A DNA stretch of 64,000 nt from Opeltia flavorubescens (taxonomy: Eukaryota > Ascomycota > Lecanoromycetes > Teloschistales > Teloschistaceae): assembly GCA_000442125.1 (NCBI GenBank), contig KE546980.1:1240001-1304000 (forward strand), in the 5' to 3' direction. The notes under the pieces are model-generated. The model was not told the origin of the DNA. It was given only the letters and a program-made list of their open reading frames with translations, and did no database searches. Shown here piece by piece: positions 38,001 to 51,585 of this stretch. Made by a program: the position numbers and the translations under genes. Numbering within the stretch: the first letter of the stretch is position 1; each line of letters opens with the position of its first letter.

Positions 38001-39217
38001 CTAGTTTCGTATGCACCAAGGCAATCCGAGATTCCACAGCGGAGATATTTTGGAGGTACTGGACACCAGACGTTTGAGCGTCATTCTTCCGGTCAACAAT
38101 ATTCCTCAAAAGCTGATCTAGTTCCACAGCTGTCTGTAGCAAGGTGGGAATGAAATTCCGAGTATGTAGCAAAGCAATCCTAGTCATCTGAGTGATTGCA
38201 TTAGAGGCTTGCGAGAGTCCGAGCACATGGTCATAATCCGCTTTAATTTTGGATGTCAAGGCCTGAATCTCTTCTAGGAGATGATCTCCTTGCTCAGTCG
38301 TGCTGCTATCCGAAAGATTCGCGTCGCGATTGAAATTGTCCACAATGCTATCAGCCTTCTGCTCGACATCAGAGAAGGCAACGCTGACTTCAGTCGCACG
38401 AGTTCTGAATCGCTTATGACTTGATTTTCCAGCATTGTTTGCCCTTGTGAGCTCTCCGATATCCACAAAGTCATATAGTGAGGTATCAGACTCTAAAGCG
38501 GAGCCCTTACTAGCTTCTTGCGATACCACAGGTGTTCCGGTGAGGCACAGGCCTAGTGCTTTGAAAGTTGGGATGGAAGAGTATTTGCCGACCATACGCT
38601 CCCACTCTTCAAGAAGAGAAGACTGATCTTGGAGAACATGGTCTGCCCATATCCGCGAATCTTCAAACTTCGGTCGCAAGTTGGCAATATGCTGCTTGAC
38701 GTTCTCCACAGCAATCGCGACACTTCTTTGAATGATAGAAGCCTCGCCGTCAAACTTCTTGATTTGTTCCGCTATCTGTGCGCAACGAGCTTGTAACTCT
38801 GTCGCCCATGCCCTCCGCTCATCAAACAGCTTTTGCCATGCTCCAATATTGCTCTTGTCATAAGGCCCGTCAGATGGCGCATTTGGGCGACAGGGTTCTG
38901 GAATCGGAGTGGTAGGAAGCGAAGCGCTGAGGTTTGCCTGTGTGGATGCAGATAGGATTTGTCTACTGTAGACGTATAGCTCCGTTTCGAGGGATAGCGT
39001 CTGTGCTTTGACTTGCTTTCCACGAGCGGTCATCAAAATCTGGTCTTGTGGATCGATGGAAGAGCCGCGCGAGATCCATGTTTGTAGGCTGTCAAGTCTA
39101 ACGTCCTCATCAAACAACGCTCTCCCGCTCGATGGGATAGAAGAGATCTTACGTGGAGAAGTGTGAAGCTGATGCTAGTGATAGCCCTGTATGAGCTACA
39201 AAAACTTGCAGTGGCAT
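35074..39217 (-). CDS. atg11: Autophagy-related protein Atg11 (selective autophagy scaffold)
   Basis: The model has two exons (39,217-39,153; 39,097-35,074) and encodes 1,362 aa. The short first exon supplies the ubiquitin-like N-terminus (MPLQVFVAHTG), and a 55 bp intron brings it in frame to LDSLQTWISRGSSI and PQDQILMTARGKQVKAQTL, the conserved Atg11 start. A FIP200/Atg17-like region follows, then long coiled coils (about residues 560-1080), then the C-terminal Atg11 domain (SFKEGDLALFLPTRN, PWAAFNVGAPHYFL). It ends in LLWGP, as in related fungal proteins. Known: Atg11 links cargo receptors to the Atg1 kinase in Cvt, pexophagy and mitophagy. Without exon 1 the ubiquitin-like start would be missing. 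Function is firm; the exon 1 border is inferred. Confidence 0.92.
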
Positions 39218-39677
39218 ACCATTCAGGAGTCTGATGATAGCTGATTTGAAGAACACAGCTGCTTGCGGTTCTGCAGAAAGCTAACGGTTGGCCGAATGAC
39301 TGAAGCTTTCGCCAAGGAAACTTTTACCGTGGCGGCTAAAAGTGCCGCCTTATGTGCAATCTCCTTCCTAAGATATTTCTCATAATCGTGTAAAACGGGA
39401 TAAAGAAGAGATAGTATGACCAACCCAGAAAAAATAATGACAAGCAGAGGATGATAAAGAACGGCACGTCCACTTCGTCGTCATCCATAATGATGTTTTT
39501 CTATTTGTATATCAATAGTTGGGGATCGAGAAAACATGTCTAAGCTGGAAGATATAATATCCTGCCATGGGTGCACCTTCCGCAGCATTCGTTGCCCTCG
39601 ATCTCGTCGCCGGAAGAACACTACCTGCCAGCGAGAAAGAGCAACTGCATACAGAAATCCCTCAAAGACTGCGTACA
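39218..39677. other. Intergenic region, no gene seen
   Basis: This is the upstream region of Atg11 and the 3' flank of the MFS gene. Short minus-strand ORFs of about 66 codons have no protein-like features. Confidence 0.5.
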
Positions 39678-41338
39678 TCATGCAGTGCTTGCTTTTTCTT
39701 TAACCTCTATTTCTCGCTCTTGCCCCTGTTCTCTCACCCCTATCTCCGCTTTCTCATTCTTCTCATTCTCCTCCTTAACTCCCACCTCCATATCCGACAC
39801 TTTGTTCTTCCCCCCCTCCTTCCTCAGCTTCCACCCTCCACCCCACCCAATCCAACCCTCCTCTCTCGGGCCCCTCAAGAAACAAACGCACAGCGCAGCC
39901 CCCAGGAATCCTACACTAACACTCCCACTCCTGACCCATCCTCCCATCGCATAAACGTGATTGCCCACAGCCGTCCCTGTCAGTTGCCCGACGAACGTGC
40001 AAATCATATACGCTGTATTGACTCGATTCCTCGCCTGTGGCAAAATACTGTAAATGGCGCTTCGGTTCGCGATCTGAGCGGTCTGGATGCCGAAATCGAG
40101 AAATAGGGCTTGAATGATGGGACCAGCGACGGTGAAGGAGCCAGTGTAGGTGCCTATGACCGTTCCAGTCTGGGCGTAGAGAAGACCCAATGTGACGGTG
40201 AAAAGGGGAATAAATTTATCCGTGACAAAGCGCGACCAGACAGGGGCGAAAAGAAGGCTGAAGATGCCGATTAGGGCGAAGAGGCCGATAACGAGGGTAG
40301 AGTATTCATATGGCGGTGAGGAAAGGAGGAAGGTCAGGGTCGTCCAGAAATTGGTGAAGGTTGTGGAGGTGCAGAAACCGATGAGGCAGGCTTGGATAAG
40401 CAGAGGGTGTTTGGCAAAGATTGTGAGGATGGACCATAGGATGCGGAAATAGGGTATGCCATCCGGGTTGGTGGAAGGGTAGTGGGGCATGAAGAGCCAT
40501 AGAAGGATGAAGATAAGATATTGAAGGCCGAAGGAAAGCCAGTAAATGTTTCGCCAAGATGTATAATTCGTGACAACGCCAGAAAGAAGTCGGGCTATGA
40601 GCATACCGAGGAGGAGACCGGAAGCTACGACGGAAATGGCGGAAGCGCGGCGGTGAGGCGGAGCGAGATCGCCGACTAGAGGGATCACTGTTCTTGATCT
40701 CAGCAAAGGTCAAGGACGAAAAGACTGTTTTTGACATACTCAGTTGAGGCGTCACAGTCGTGACAGAGGTGATGAAAGTGAAGAAGCAGAAGACGGAAAA
40801 TGAGTTCGTAAGACATAACCCCAGCCTGTAGTTGTTCCCATCGTCAGCATCTTGTTTCATGAAAGAGCGATCGTAGGACCTACCAAGCCGTTGCAGTGAA
40901 CAGCACAAGAGAAAGGACGAAGAGCCGCCGTGGGAGGACATCGCCCAAAGGACACAAAAACACCAACCCAGACGCATATCCTGCCTGGGCGAGTGTAGGT
41001 ATCAAACTCGCTCGTTCATTGCTGACATTGAATTCTCCCGCCAGCAAGTGAAGAATTGGGTGATTGTAGTAGAGATTTGCGACGGTGAAGGCACCGGCAA
41101 AGGCGAATAGCAGGTTCAGCCCGATGGAGAATTTGGGTGGATTGTCAGGGTCATATCGACATCGCTTTGGGGTGTAGAAGAGGAAGTCGGATATCTTCTG
41201 CCATGTTGTATGCGGTGCAATTAGGCTATCCTTGCGTTCTACCGATGCTGTTCTTGACGAGCCACTTTCTCCATCAGGCGGAGATGTTCGGGTTTCATGA
41301 AGGCTCGAAATGCCATGTTGGGCGGATGTCATGGCCAC
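39678..41338 (-). CDS. Major facilitator superfamily transporter
   Basis: The model has three exons (41,338-40,884; 40,825-40,740; 40,687-39,678) and encodes 516 aa. Twelve membrane segments are visible, starting with FSIGLNLLFAFAGAFTVANLYYNHPIL. The signature loop between segments 2 and 3 reads GLVFLCPLGDVLPRRLF, a form of the MFS Gx3(D/R)xGRR motif. A PLVGDLAPPHRRASAISVVASGLLLG stretch follows in segment 4-5. The tail is highly charged (Glu/Lys-rich) and cytosolic. It resembles bacterial-type AraJ/YfcJ-like MFS proteins also found in fungi; the substrate cannot be deduced. The second intron is short (52 bp) and its acceptor was chosen so that PQL continues into MIPLVGD. It is not part of an obvious metabolite cluster. 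Confidence 0.85.
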
Positions 41339-41879
41339 TTTTGGTCGTCAAGTGGTAAGTGAATTCTCAAAAATGCCATTGTCTCGGAAACAGGCAGAGG
41401 CGAGGGGTTATTCGTGCAACAACATGGATGATGTTACCAGCGTGTGCGTCGCCGAAGTCCGATGGATTTGCGGTGACCGACAGCTGTATGATGACGAAGA
41501 TCTGCCGAAAGAGCGGTCTAGCTCCTTAAGGAAGGAGATCTAACCCAATAAAATCGAACAGGTGGAGAAATATATGCGGTCACTCGGAACATGTCGCGAT
41601 CGCAACAATTAATTTCGTCTTGGACAAGAAAAGACAAGAAAAGTTTTGTTTTAACTAGCCAATAAATATGAGGAACAAAAATCGCTTAAAATTCCAGTAC
41701 AATTAAGAAAAGTGAGAAGTACGCATGCATATACAGGGAATAAGTCGGGTATTTCAACGCATCGCAATAAATACTGCAGCTTTTCTACACCATCATCAAT
41801 CATCGTGCCTCGTAATCGTCGTCGCAATTTTCCCATTACTAAGAAATAACAGAGAAAAGACAAGCTGAACTGAACTGAA
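41339..41879. other. Intergenic region, no gene seen
   Basis: This holds the upstream region of the MFS gene and the 3' flank of the nine-exon gene. No repeat or RNA gene was recognised. Confidence 0.5.
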
Positions 41880-43888
41880 CTAATGCCTAGCCAGATCATC
41901 AATACTGTCGAAGAATTCGTTTGCGTCTGCACTCGTCCGTCAGCAAGATGGGGCGCATTGGCATAATCAACTGCTTCACTGACCTCTCGAGGAAATAAAG
42001 CGTAACTCGTGCTGACCCTGAGGTCCAAGCTGTGGATTGTATTCGGTGGTGAAAATATACCGCTGGAGGTCGGTTAGGTGTATGGTCTTTGGCGCAACCT
42101 TTCTCATCCATCGTGAGGATTGAATGTGCGTCGTGATGAATGCCGTCCATACTGGGGTTCTGATTGACCTATCAGCAAGACACCACCAATCAAGGTCATC
42201 GATACCCACCTTTTCAGTTCCCCTCTAAGCACGGATGCTTGTAGTCGGATACCGCCGCTGTCTCGGTCTCGAAATACCCGAAGGGCATGCTCAAAGTTAT
42301 CGTCGATGATTTTCCTGGTCCTTATCAGTTCAATTCAAGAACTTGACATCGCGAACTGCTTACCCTGCATAAATGCTCTTTTCGCCATGGATCTCATGAT
42401 CATCAACGTATCCTATAGGACTAGCCGTATCTTGAGATCTCAACGCGAGAAAAGAGCAATGAAACAAAACAAGACCTATCGTTTACATCAGTCCCTGTAG
42501 ATCGAATGCTACTAACGGTGAACGTACGCTCATAACTTGGAAACCGAAGACAAGCCCACAGTTCTTTATGCCCTGAGCTGTCAACTCGACAAAGTTTCAG
42601 CGTCGAGGCGCTCCTCTGGATACGGATCGAGGTCAATGGCAGGCATGTCTGTCGATACGTCCGTCCGTTGCGCGAAGCCCGACAGTGTATCCGGGTTCGC
42701 TGGTCAGAATCTCTGTGATAGAGTCGCACACGCAGAGTCCCATCCTCCATCGGTCTGCAAGATCAGCAGTGAACCTCAACTTGGGGATGTATCCACGTAC
42801 AGGTCTAAAATCTTGTCGTACTCTTTCTGCAGTCTTTCGCTAGCTTCTGGCATATTAACACCATAGACAGCCGATCTAGCGAAATGAGCATCAAACTTTT
42901 CTCTGACATGAGGCAACTTACACCTCGCCTGTTTGACGGAACGGTGTCGTGGGCCGGCTCTGGCCAAACACAGCGGGAAGCCAATGATCAAGAGATGAGT
43001 CTGCAGCAGAAGATTGTGTCGAAAATGTGGCTGACGTTGTCGTTGGTGAGTTAGGTACCTCTGGCGCGGGTGGAGCCCATGGATAATCTTGGTCAAAGCC
43101 TGGCGGTGACTGAGGAGACATGGGCGGCGGTCGTCGTCCTCCGCCACGGAATCCCGGAGGCGGGTCTGGAAATTGTGTGTGAAGTCCGGGTGGTGGTCGT
43201 CTTCGCTCGAACGATCTTTGCCTGTTGGCACCTAAAAAGCGTAGTTGTCAGTCCTGGGCCGTTCTAGCAATGATGTCCAATAAGTAGAATGACTGACCAA
43301 CTTCGCCTAGAGATAAGTTGTTGAACGTTGGCTCAAGCTTAGACTCTTGCTTCTCTAGAAGTGCTATTGTTCGGTCTTGGAGTTCGACATATCTGTATTC
43401 GTGGGACGCTTGGCTGCACAAATTATTCGCTGCTCGGTCTTGGTTGAAAAGAGCGCTGCTCACCCATCGATCAAGATACATGAAATCTCTTGGAGGTATA
43501 GTCGATTGTGTTCCAGTCTCTTGCAGAGGGAGGAATTGCTCTCCCGATAGAAGTAGTCGTCGATCTCTCTCCAGACTTGGTTGTAAAGCGCCCGATTTGA
43601 GACATGAGATGCTGGACGTCCTAGACCGCCGAAGAGACGGAATACGTCTGTAAATGTATAATCGAGACTGTAACGTATAGTGTGGATGTCTTTAGCCACG
43701 AAGGCGTAGTCATACGCATATCGAGGGTCCTGGGTAGCAGTATTGAGTTCTCGCAGTGCCGAACTGATGGCATAACACTCAGAGATCAATCCAGTGATTT
43801 CGGTCGCGATTTCAGGGACAGGGTCGAGGAATTTGTTGAAGCCAGCTGCAATGTCTTGGGCCTTTTCCGCCACAGCAATGAGTGCCAT
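41880..43888 (-). CDS. Conserved fungal protein of unknown function, nine exons (530 aa)
   Basis: The exons are 43,888-43,464; 43,413-43,298; 43,231-42,922; 42,875-42,801; 42,754-42,528; 42,475-42,364; 42,314-42,210; 42,159-41,984; 41,926-41,880. All introns are GT-AG, about 45-70 bp, and the frame is kept to a stop. The N-terminus (MALIAVAEKAQDIAAGFNKFL) is helical. A proline-rich linker (PPPGLHTQFPDPPPGFRGGG) follows, then a C-terminal half of beta-strand character (TLRVRLYHRDSDQRTRIHCR, CLPLTSIRIQRS, TPVWTAFITTHIQSSRWMRK) that may form PH-like domains. Impression only: proteins of this layout are widespread in Pezizomycotina; no experimental function is known to me. The start at MALIAV was chosen because upstream in-frame sequence looks non-coding. 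Confidence 0.72.
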
Positions 43889-45050
43889 CTCTTCTTCATC
43901 ATAGGGCACGCCTGACAATCTGAAGGAGCAAAGAAGGCGAGTGAATTGCTGAAGAAACCCTCGAGGCAAGGTATGATTAGAAATTTCCTGCGATCAAGGC
44001 AATCTCGTCAAACATAGCGCGGCTCTTGGGCCCGTGAATGCAGATTGACGTGGCCGTGGTGTCAACGCTTGTGGAGGTTCTTCCTACCGATTGGAAGGAG
44101 GGGTGGAAGGAGCATGGTGGATCTTCCAAAGAAGAGGACTTCACAAGCCAGTCCAGACTGACGCTTCTGACTCCTCGTGCCGTTCTTGCATGAATGTGCG
44201 TTATTGAGACCGAATGAAGCGACGATGCGTGGGCCCGGCCATCTCTAGCCGCTGCTCCCATTCAGTACCAGAGTAATTCCCGAGGCCGGACGTGATCCCA
44301 AATTTCCTACGATCCGCGCGTGCGGTTCTCCATTTTCCCAAGCCATGAGGTTGCCAGCGAATAGGCGCATGAACATATCCAATGGGGAAGCCTGTGCTAC
44401 GTCTGACCTGCAGGATCGCAGATTAGCAAGCGTAACGCTACTCGGGCTTTGTGACCTTACCAGGCGACAGTCACATCATTACAAGTATCGCCGGACTCCA
44501 CTTTGAAGAAAAGATGAACAGCAAGTTTCGATTCTTGATGAAACAGAAATCATATTCGCTGAAATGTTCAGATCGCTGTTGCCTGTTCTCTAGTGCGTGT
44601 TACACACAATCAGCATCACGTCTTGGCGTATTAGTCGCAATTGCCTCCGATATCCATCAAAGTTGTGCTTTCAAAGATTGATAGCTTTCATGAATGATAT
44701 CAAGGTAGAAGTCACGCACGGTTGAGAGAGCATAGTAGGCCAAAGCAAATTCTTTTCAAAGCTAGTTTACACAGCATGCTAAAGCTGAATCCTCCCTAAA
44801 TTTCATGCCTGAGTAACAGCAACAATCAAAGATGCCAGATGGAGCACGGTAGATATGTTGACCATAGTAATGAACACCACGCTCGTTCCTACCGGCCCAC
44901 AGGCACCGCAAAATGATACAACAGCCTGACCGAATATCTGAGGGAACACAGGATTGAGGAGTCGAGATCCAGAGATCGTGATGACCACGACGGTGAGGGT
45001 ATCATATGAGTTGTCGTGTCGATGGTCGTTGCAAGGGACGATTGGGTCAA
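43889..45050. other. Intergenic region, no gene seen
   Basis: About 1.2 kb lies between the nine-exon gene and the HMG-box gene. The ORFs at 43,977-44,261, 44,451-44,681 and 44,803-44,988 lack protein-like pattern and splice partners. It probably contains the promoter and 5' UTR of the nine-exon gene. Confidence 0.5.
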
Positions 45051-45559
45051 TTACTCCTCCTCTTCTTCTTCATCGCCCGCCTGTGGTTCAAAGTTTGGTT
45101 AGCAATGATCATGTGAGCCGTGGAGATGTCAGGGTAGGTACTCACGTTGTTGTAACTGGCTTTCTCATCCTCATAGCGCTGTTTGTCCGCCTTGGCTTTA
45201 GTCTCGTATGGCTCGCGTTGCTTGGAGCTCAAGGCCTTCCATTTCTCCCCGAGAACTTTGCCGACTTGGCCTACATCGCGCGATCTCTGGGTTAGCGATG
45301 GTGATAAGCAGCCAGAGCTGGAATTGCGCATACCAAAGGTGATACCGGGATTCTCCTCACGGACGGTGTCGCGATTATCGTTTGCGAAGAACATGTAGGC
45401 GGAAAGGCCGCGCTTGGGCGCATTGGGATCTATCAATTGGATGAGCGTCAAAAGTCATGTTGGTCAATTGGCTAAGGCTTGTTTACCTTTCTTTCTCTTG
45501 CCGCCAGACTCCGCGGCCTTGGCCTTGGTCTTACGAGTCGTAGCCTTCTCCTTGGGCAT
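45051..45559 (-). CDS. nhp6: Nhp6-type HMG-box chromatin protein
   Basis: The model has four exons (45,559-45,487; 45,429-45,334; 45,270-45,146; 45,080-45,051) and encodes 107 aa. A lysine-rich N-terminus ([15 protein letters not shown]) is followed by one HMG box that starts [20 protein letters not shown], continues [19 protein letters not shown] and ends in [10 protein letters not shown]. The extreme C-terminus is a short acidic tail of glutamates. Known: Nhp6 bends DNA non-specifically and acts with FACT in nucleosome reorganisation. The length is close to yeast Nhp6 (93-99 aa). The introns interrupt the box at ITFG and after SYN. A 5' UTR intron is likely: a GTGAGC donor near 45,752 and an acceptor near 45,570 flank the leader. 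Confidence 0.92.
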
Positions 45560-46705
45560 TGTGATTTGTTCTAAAGGTGACAAAGGTCAGTAAACGCGTC
45601 AATGAAGGAGAGAGGATAAGTTAGAGTTGGTATGGTACAGAGGGTGGCTTTGAGGGAATAAGCGTGGTGTTGTTGGCAGTGGATCGCGTGTCGGGCGCAA
45701 CCAAACAAACAACGCGACGTCTAATCTAGTGTAGAGGGGAAAATGAGCTCACCTGAGAATTGAAGGGTCTGGTGCAGATAGAGGGTTGATGATGTTAGCC
45801 AAGTGTAAAGCCATAGTATCGACCAAACAGTGAAACATGGTGAGCGACGACGAGGTGCCAGGACATCAGTAATGAATGACGACGATGAGCCATGAGAACG
45901 CGAAAAAAAGCAGTGGATAAATTGCGCAGAGAAAGTATGGTTGCAATGGGAGTGAAAATGTTAGTGACTTACAGTACTGTGGGTATTCGGTAGATCTCAG
46001 ACTGGACGTTGTACGCAGAGTGAGGGAGAGCTGGGTACAGTGGTAGTGGGCAGGCTGAGGGGGATTTGTATGAGGAAATTTGTATGGGAGATTTGTATGG
46101 GAGAAAGGAAGCGGGCAGGGACAAGTACTGGTCCAAACAACGCTAACAACGGCCCCTCACTGAACCCTCTGGCCTTGCATTCCTATCCGCCGCAAGCACA
46201 ACAACCAGTTCTCGCGCCATACCAATGCAATACAAAGCATCCATGACCAGCCCACAGAGCCCTTGGTTATTACGTACCGAAGAACCAAAGCTTCTGCTTG
46301 CTTGCATGCAACCGACTTCTTTTTTCACAGCAAATATCTTCCAATAAGAAAGGGTCTGGTAAACAAGCAGCCTACCCTGCAGAATCTTGCCGTTTCATTT
46401 AGCTCACTAAGCCTCATTCAAAGAACTATAGTAGTAGGGTTTCATAAGTGACTGCTCTTCCCAAATCGGCCTCATGAAGGTTACACTTAGCTGGAGGAAA
46501 TGTTGGGTAGACCAGAGGCGTAATCATAGTCATTGATAGTTTCTTTTGCTCGTCAGGTTGCCCGCTAGCGAGCCCTCATTATGCCTACCAATCCCGCCGA
46601 AATCCGAGGGAGGTGTAGTTCACCAGTCTAAAGGGAAAAAAAGGGACATATCGCCTCCAAGCCAGCCGTTCCTTCGCGCCTGTTGTTCACTCTCGATCAA
46701 TCGTC
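45560..46705. other. Intergenic region with probable Nhp6 5' UTR intron
   Basis: On the minus strand a GTGAGC donor (about 45,752) and a TTTAG acceptor (about 45,570) suggest a leader intron just before the Nhp6 start codon, common for highly expressed fungal genes. The remainder to 46,705 shows no gene; ORFs at 46,040-46,451 are not protein-like. Confidence 0.5.
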
Positions 46706-48113
46706 TCAACAGGGCATCAGCCCGTTGTAGAATGGCCTCCTTGCCTCTTTGGCTTTCTCTATATCGAACCTCCATACTCCGCCAGTCTTCTCGCTCTCGA
46801 TCCGCTCTCCTGGACACCCCTGTGCGAGTTTCTCCCACCAGTCCTCCGCCTTATCCCCCCTCTTGAAAAACCTTCGCTCCCATTCCCGCCCTTCGCTAGT
46901 TTCCTTCCGCCTTAGTTCTCTTTGCGCGTTTTCGAGCTTTGATTTCTCCGCATTGGTAGTATCCATATCCCCTTTCGTGATGGCCGTAATGACCTTCTCC
47001 CACGCTTTATTGGCTTCCCAAGGATCCTGTTGCTCTAGAGGCGGAACCGTGAGGGGCGTGATCGGCTGGGTGCGAGCATTGTACGTGTCGATTACACTTC
47101 CATGTTTCCCCGATCCTTCACGGATCGTGAAGCTCTCCGGCCATTGTCCCTCTATAGTATACAAAATTTCCTTCTCTTTGCCCTGCGGGTACAACGTAGC
47201 GGTGAAGCTGTTCTTTTTGCCGGATACCCATCCCTTGCCAGAATAATCAATTTTCGCGGTGTAGCCGGAGGAGGAAGAAATATATGTACAGCCGTTGAGT
47301 TCGACGAACGGCTTCCCGTAAATAAGGCCTTCGATATGGATATTGGGGAGGGTGATGAGGTAGGTTTCGTTGGAGTGGGAAGCTAGCGTAAGGAGAGCGT
47401 GGCCAATTTGTTTGATATGGATTGTGCGGCTGAAGGAAGCTTTTTGGCCGTTATAGCCTTCCAGCTATGGCGCGAGAAGAGCAAATGTCAGTATATGGGG
47501 AGATGGTGGGATAAGTCAGAACTCTTACCTTGATGCCGTGCGTGGGATTTTGAATACAGTAGGCTGTTACTGGTGGGTGGTGGCTAGGAGATGAATCTCA
47601 GTGAAAGAACTGGACCGCGGAATGGTATGGTGGAATAATCCATACCTGACTTGTTCTGAAACCAATTCGGTTGTTCCAGCTTCATCTTCCCATTTACCCA
47701 AGAATAATTCCCCGAGGAAAGGATTCAGAGGCTTTTTCTCCGACCCGTACTTATCATTTCGCGTGCTGTAACTTGGTTTCAAGGTGCTCAGGAACCATTT
47801 GAGGACAAGAAGAGCTCGCTTGGCAGGATCTTTCTCTGCAGTAGGTGCAACGAAGACGGATGGGTGTTGAGTCCAGTAGGCGGAGAACTCAGTGAGCGAT
47901 AAGGTACCGAGGATGAAGGGAGGAGCGGTCATAGAAGAAAGGTCTCCATTGAAAGATGCTATTGACTGTGAAAAATATCAGTGCCTGTGTAAAGTTCCGG
48001 AGCTTGTTCATAGGGATGCGAACCTTCAGAAAGGACGACCATGAGCCCTTGTTCTGAGGTGACACCCCAGCGCCTTCATCCTTGGAGNCCTTGACGTCGA
48101 GGGATGGAGACAT
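46706..48113 (-). CDS. Oxysterol-binding protein of the Osh6/Kes1 type
   Basis: The model has four exons (48,113-48,024; 47,965-47,646; 47,583-47,529; 47,464-46,706) and encodes 407 aa. It is a lone ORD domain without PH or ankyrin parts. The OSBP signature [12 protein letters not shown] is formed across the second intron, preceded by [14 protein letters not shown], and [18 protein letters not shown] follows. Known: short Osh proteins (Kes1/Osh4, Osh6/7) exchange sterol or phosphatidylserine for PI4P between membranes in the cytosol. The length agrees with the 430-450 aa yeast proteins. One base (48,088) is ambiguous and leaves one residue near position 9 unknown. The alternatives Osh4 and Osh6 cannot be separated by eye. 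Confidence 0.92.
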
Positions 48114-48642
48114 GATCAGTAGCAACGCCGATCCGAGTGTCTCTTAAATGAAGTCAAAGGACGCAGTGAAAGACTAAAGTTGAAGGAATAGATTTCGTGG
48201 GTTAGAGAGCTTCAGCTTGGCAATTGCACACGCGGTCCAAGCAAGGCAGGAGGGGCAAAATGACCGAATCACATACAGTAGCGCCCCCAGGCTGCATAGC
48301 AATCTGTCACGCTATCTTTGGAAATAGGATAACAAGGGCTACAGAAAGTATTGCCGATGTGCAGGAAATAAACCCCAACACTCTGACGAATTTTCTTTTT
48401 TTTTTCGTTCTCTTTACAGTTGGTGAGAACGCCATCGAGCTTACCAAGGAGATTTTAATGGAAAGGAAAATTATGATTATTGTATATATCCAGTGACTTT
48501 GGCATATCTTTCTTGCTATTTGATATCTTCTACCAGCAAACCCACACAATCTAAAATTCAGTGCTTTGGCTAACAACCTTGAACTAGAGAAGAGAATCTA
48601 TTGACCGTTTAATGTACCCCGAATCTTTGTGACTCTACGTCC
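48114..48642. other. Intergenic region, no gene seen
   Basis: This is the upstream region of the oxysterol-binding protein gene and the 3' flank of phosphoglucomutase. An ORF at 48,224-48,496 has no partner or motif. Confidence 0.5.
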
Positions 48643-50453
<1,811 letters not shown>

Positions 50454-50742
50454 ATTGGGGCTGCGGAGGTACGAGAGTAGTATGTAATAGGAAAAGATGC
50501 AGATACGATCAATTGACGGAAATGAGGGTTTCGAAGCAATTTAAAGCAATTTGTATGTGAGATGAAGAAGAAATTTGTTTCACGCAAAGTATTTCCCAAA
50601 AAACATGGTGGGGCAGCCGCCACGCTGTTGAGACCCCACTGCGGTCCGCATCAAGCTGCATTGGAAAGCCACCTTTTCCATTTTAAGGGAATCGACCTCG
50701 CATACCCAATGAGGCGCTCCTGAATCTGTTGTGCATAGAAAT

Positions 50743-51396
50743 TCAACCGGAATTTTGTGTATCTGGCGTTCTTGGTTTGAAGAATACATCCCGATAGAAT
50801 TTGGCTTCTGCAATGCTCTCCAATATATCCTCGCGAGCTTGATGAAGCCCTTGCTTTAGAGGCGCTTTATCCAGGATCTCTATAGGAGCCCATCGTCTGG
50901 CGGCTTCTTGAATCGTGCTCACATCGAAAATACGATAATGGAGATGTCGAATAACCGAGTCGAAGGGCGGTTTCCGAAGAAAGGCTTTATCCGCATGGAC
51001 ACTGTTGCCGGCGAGGATACCGGTGCGAGACCTGGGAATATACTTTTCGATATATGCAAGTAGATTATTGGCAGCTTCCTTTGCTGTAGTGGTGGAAGCG
51101 AGTGAGGCTGCTGTGAGACCCGACTTGCCATGAGTGGATTTACACCAATCATTCATGGCATCGAGCCTTGGCTTATCGAGGTGAATAACAGCCTCCCAGC
51201 CTTGTTCATCAAGTAATCGTAGCTGTGCGTCAGTAATGAAGCAGCAAATTGATATAATCTCATCGTTATCCACGTCAAGACCTGTCATCTGTCGAGACAA
51301 TTCCAACATTAGTATATCAATGTACGCTTTCTTGATTTATTGACTTGCCTCACAATCAATCCAGACCAGAGGATCCTTTGATGTAGTAAAGGCCAT
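50743..51396 (-). CDS. rex2: Oligoribonuclease (Rex2-type 3'-5' RNA exonuclease)
   Basis: The model has two exons (51,396-51,349; 51,288-50,743) and encodes 197 aa. It is a DEDDh exonuclease: Exo I motif WIDCEMTGLD (joined across the intron), Exo II GNSVHADKAFL and Exo III HQAREDILESI. Known: oligoribonucleases degrade 2-5 nt RNAs; yeast Rex2 is mitochondrial. The intron has a GC donor (GAG|GCAAGT) rather than GT; this is the only splice that keeps CEMTG. The frame is open upstream to an ATG at 51,585, which would add 63 basic residues and could give a mitochondrial form, but would abut the divergent Gfo/Idh start at 51,586. The shorter start is chosen. Confidence 0.9.
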
Positions 51397-51585
51397 AGCG
51401 TGCGTAGAGCCTGCCCTTGATTTCAATCGGGAGAAAGTTGTGGCTTTGTATGTATCGGAAGCTGGCCAAATACCGTGTCGTTTCACAAATTTCCTATCCT
51501 TTGATATTAGACTAGAAATTCGGATGCGTCTTCCTAGCGCAAGGCAGCAGCGAATAAATTTTAAGATCATCGAAAGATACAACAA

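Noticed and set aside
39567-40106. 179-codon plus-strand ORF
   Set aside because: It is antisense to the MFS transporter; its content mirrors the charged tail and the membrane helices.
43977-44261. 94-codon minus-strand ORF upstream of the nine-exon gene
   Set aside because: No motif or in-frame splice into the next exon; the translation looks non-coding.
39678-45050. Secondary-metabolite cluster around the MFS transporter
   Set aside because: The neighbours are Atg11, an uncharacterised conserved gene and an HMG-box protein; no synthase, tailoring enzyme or pathway regulator is present.
51397-51585. Longer rex2 start at 51,585
   Set aside because: It would place the start codon directly against that of the divergent Gfo/Idh gene; the added sequence is basic but not clearly a targeting peptide. 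It is possible but less likely.
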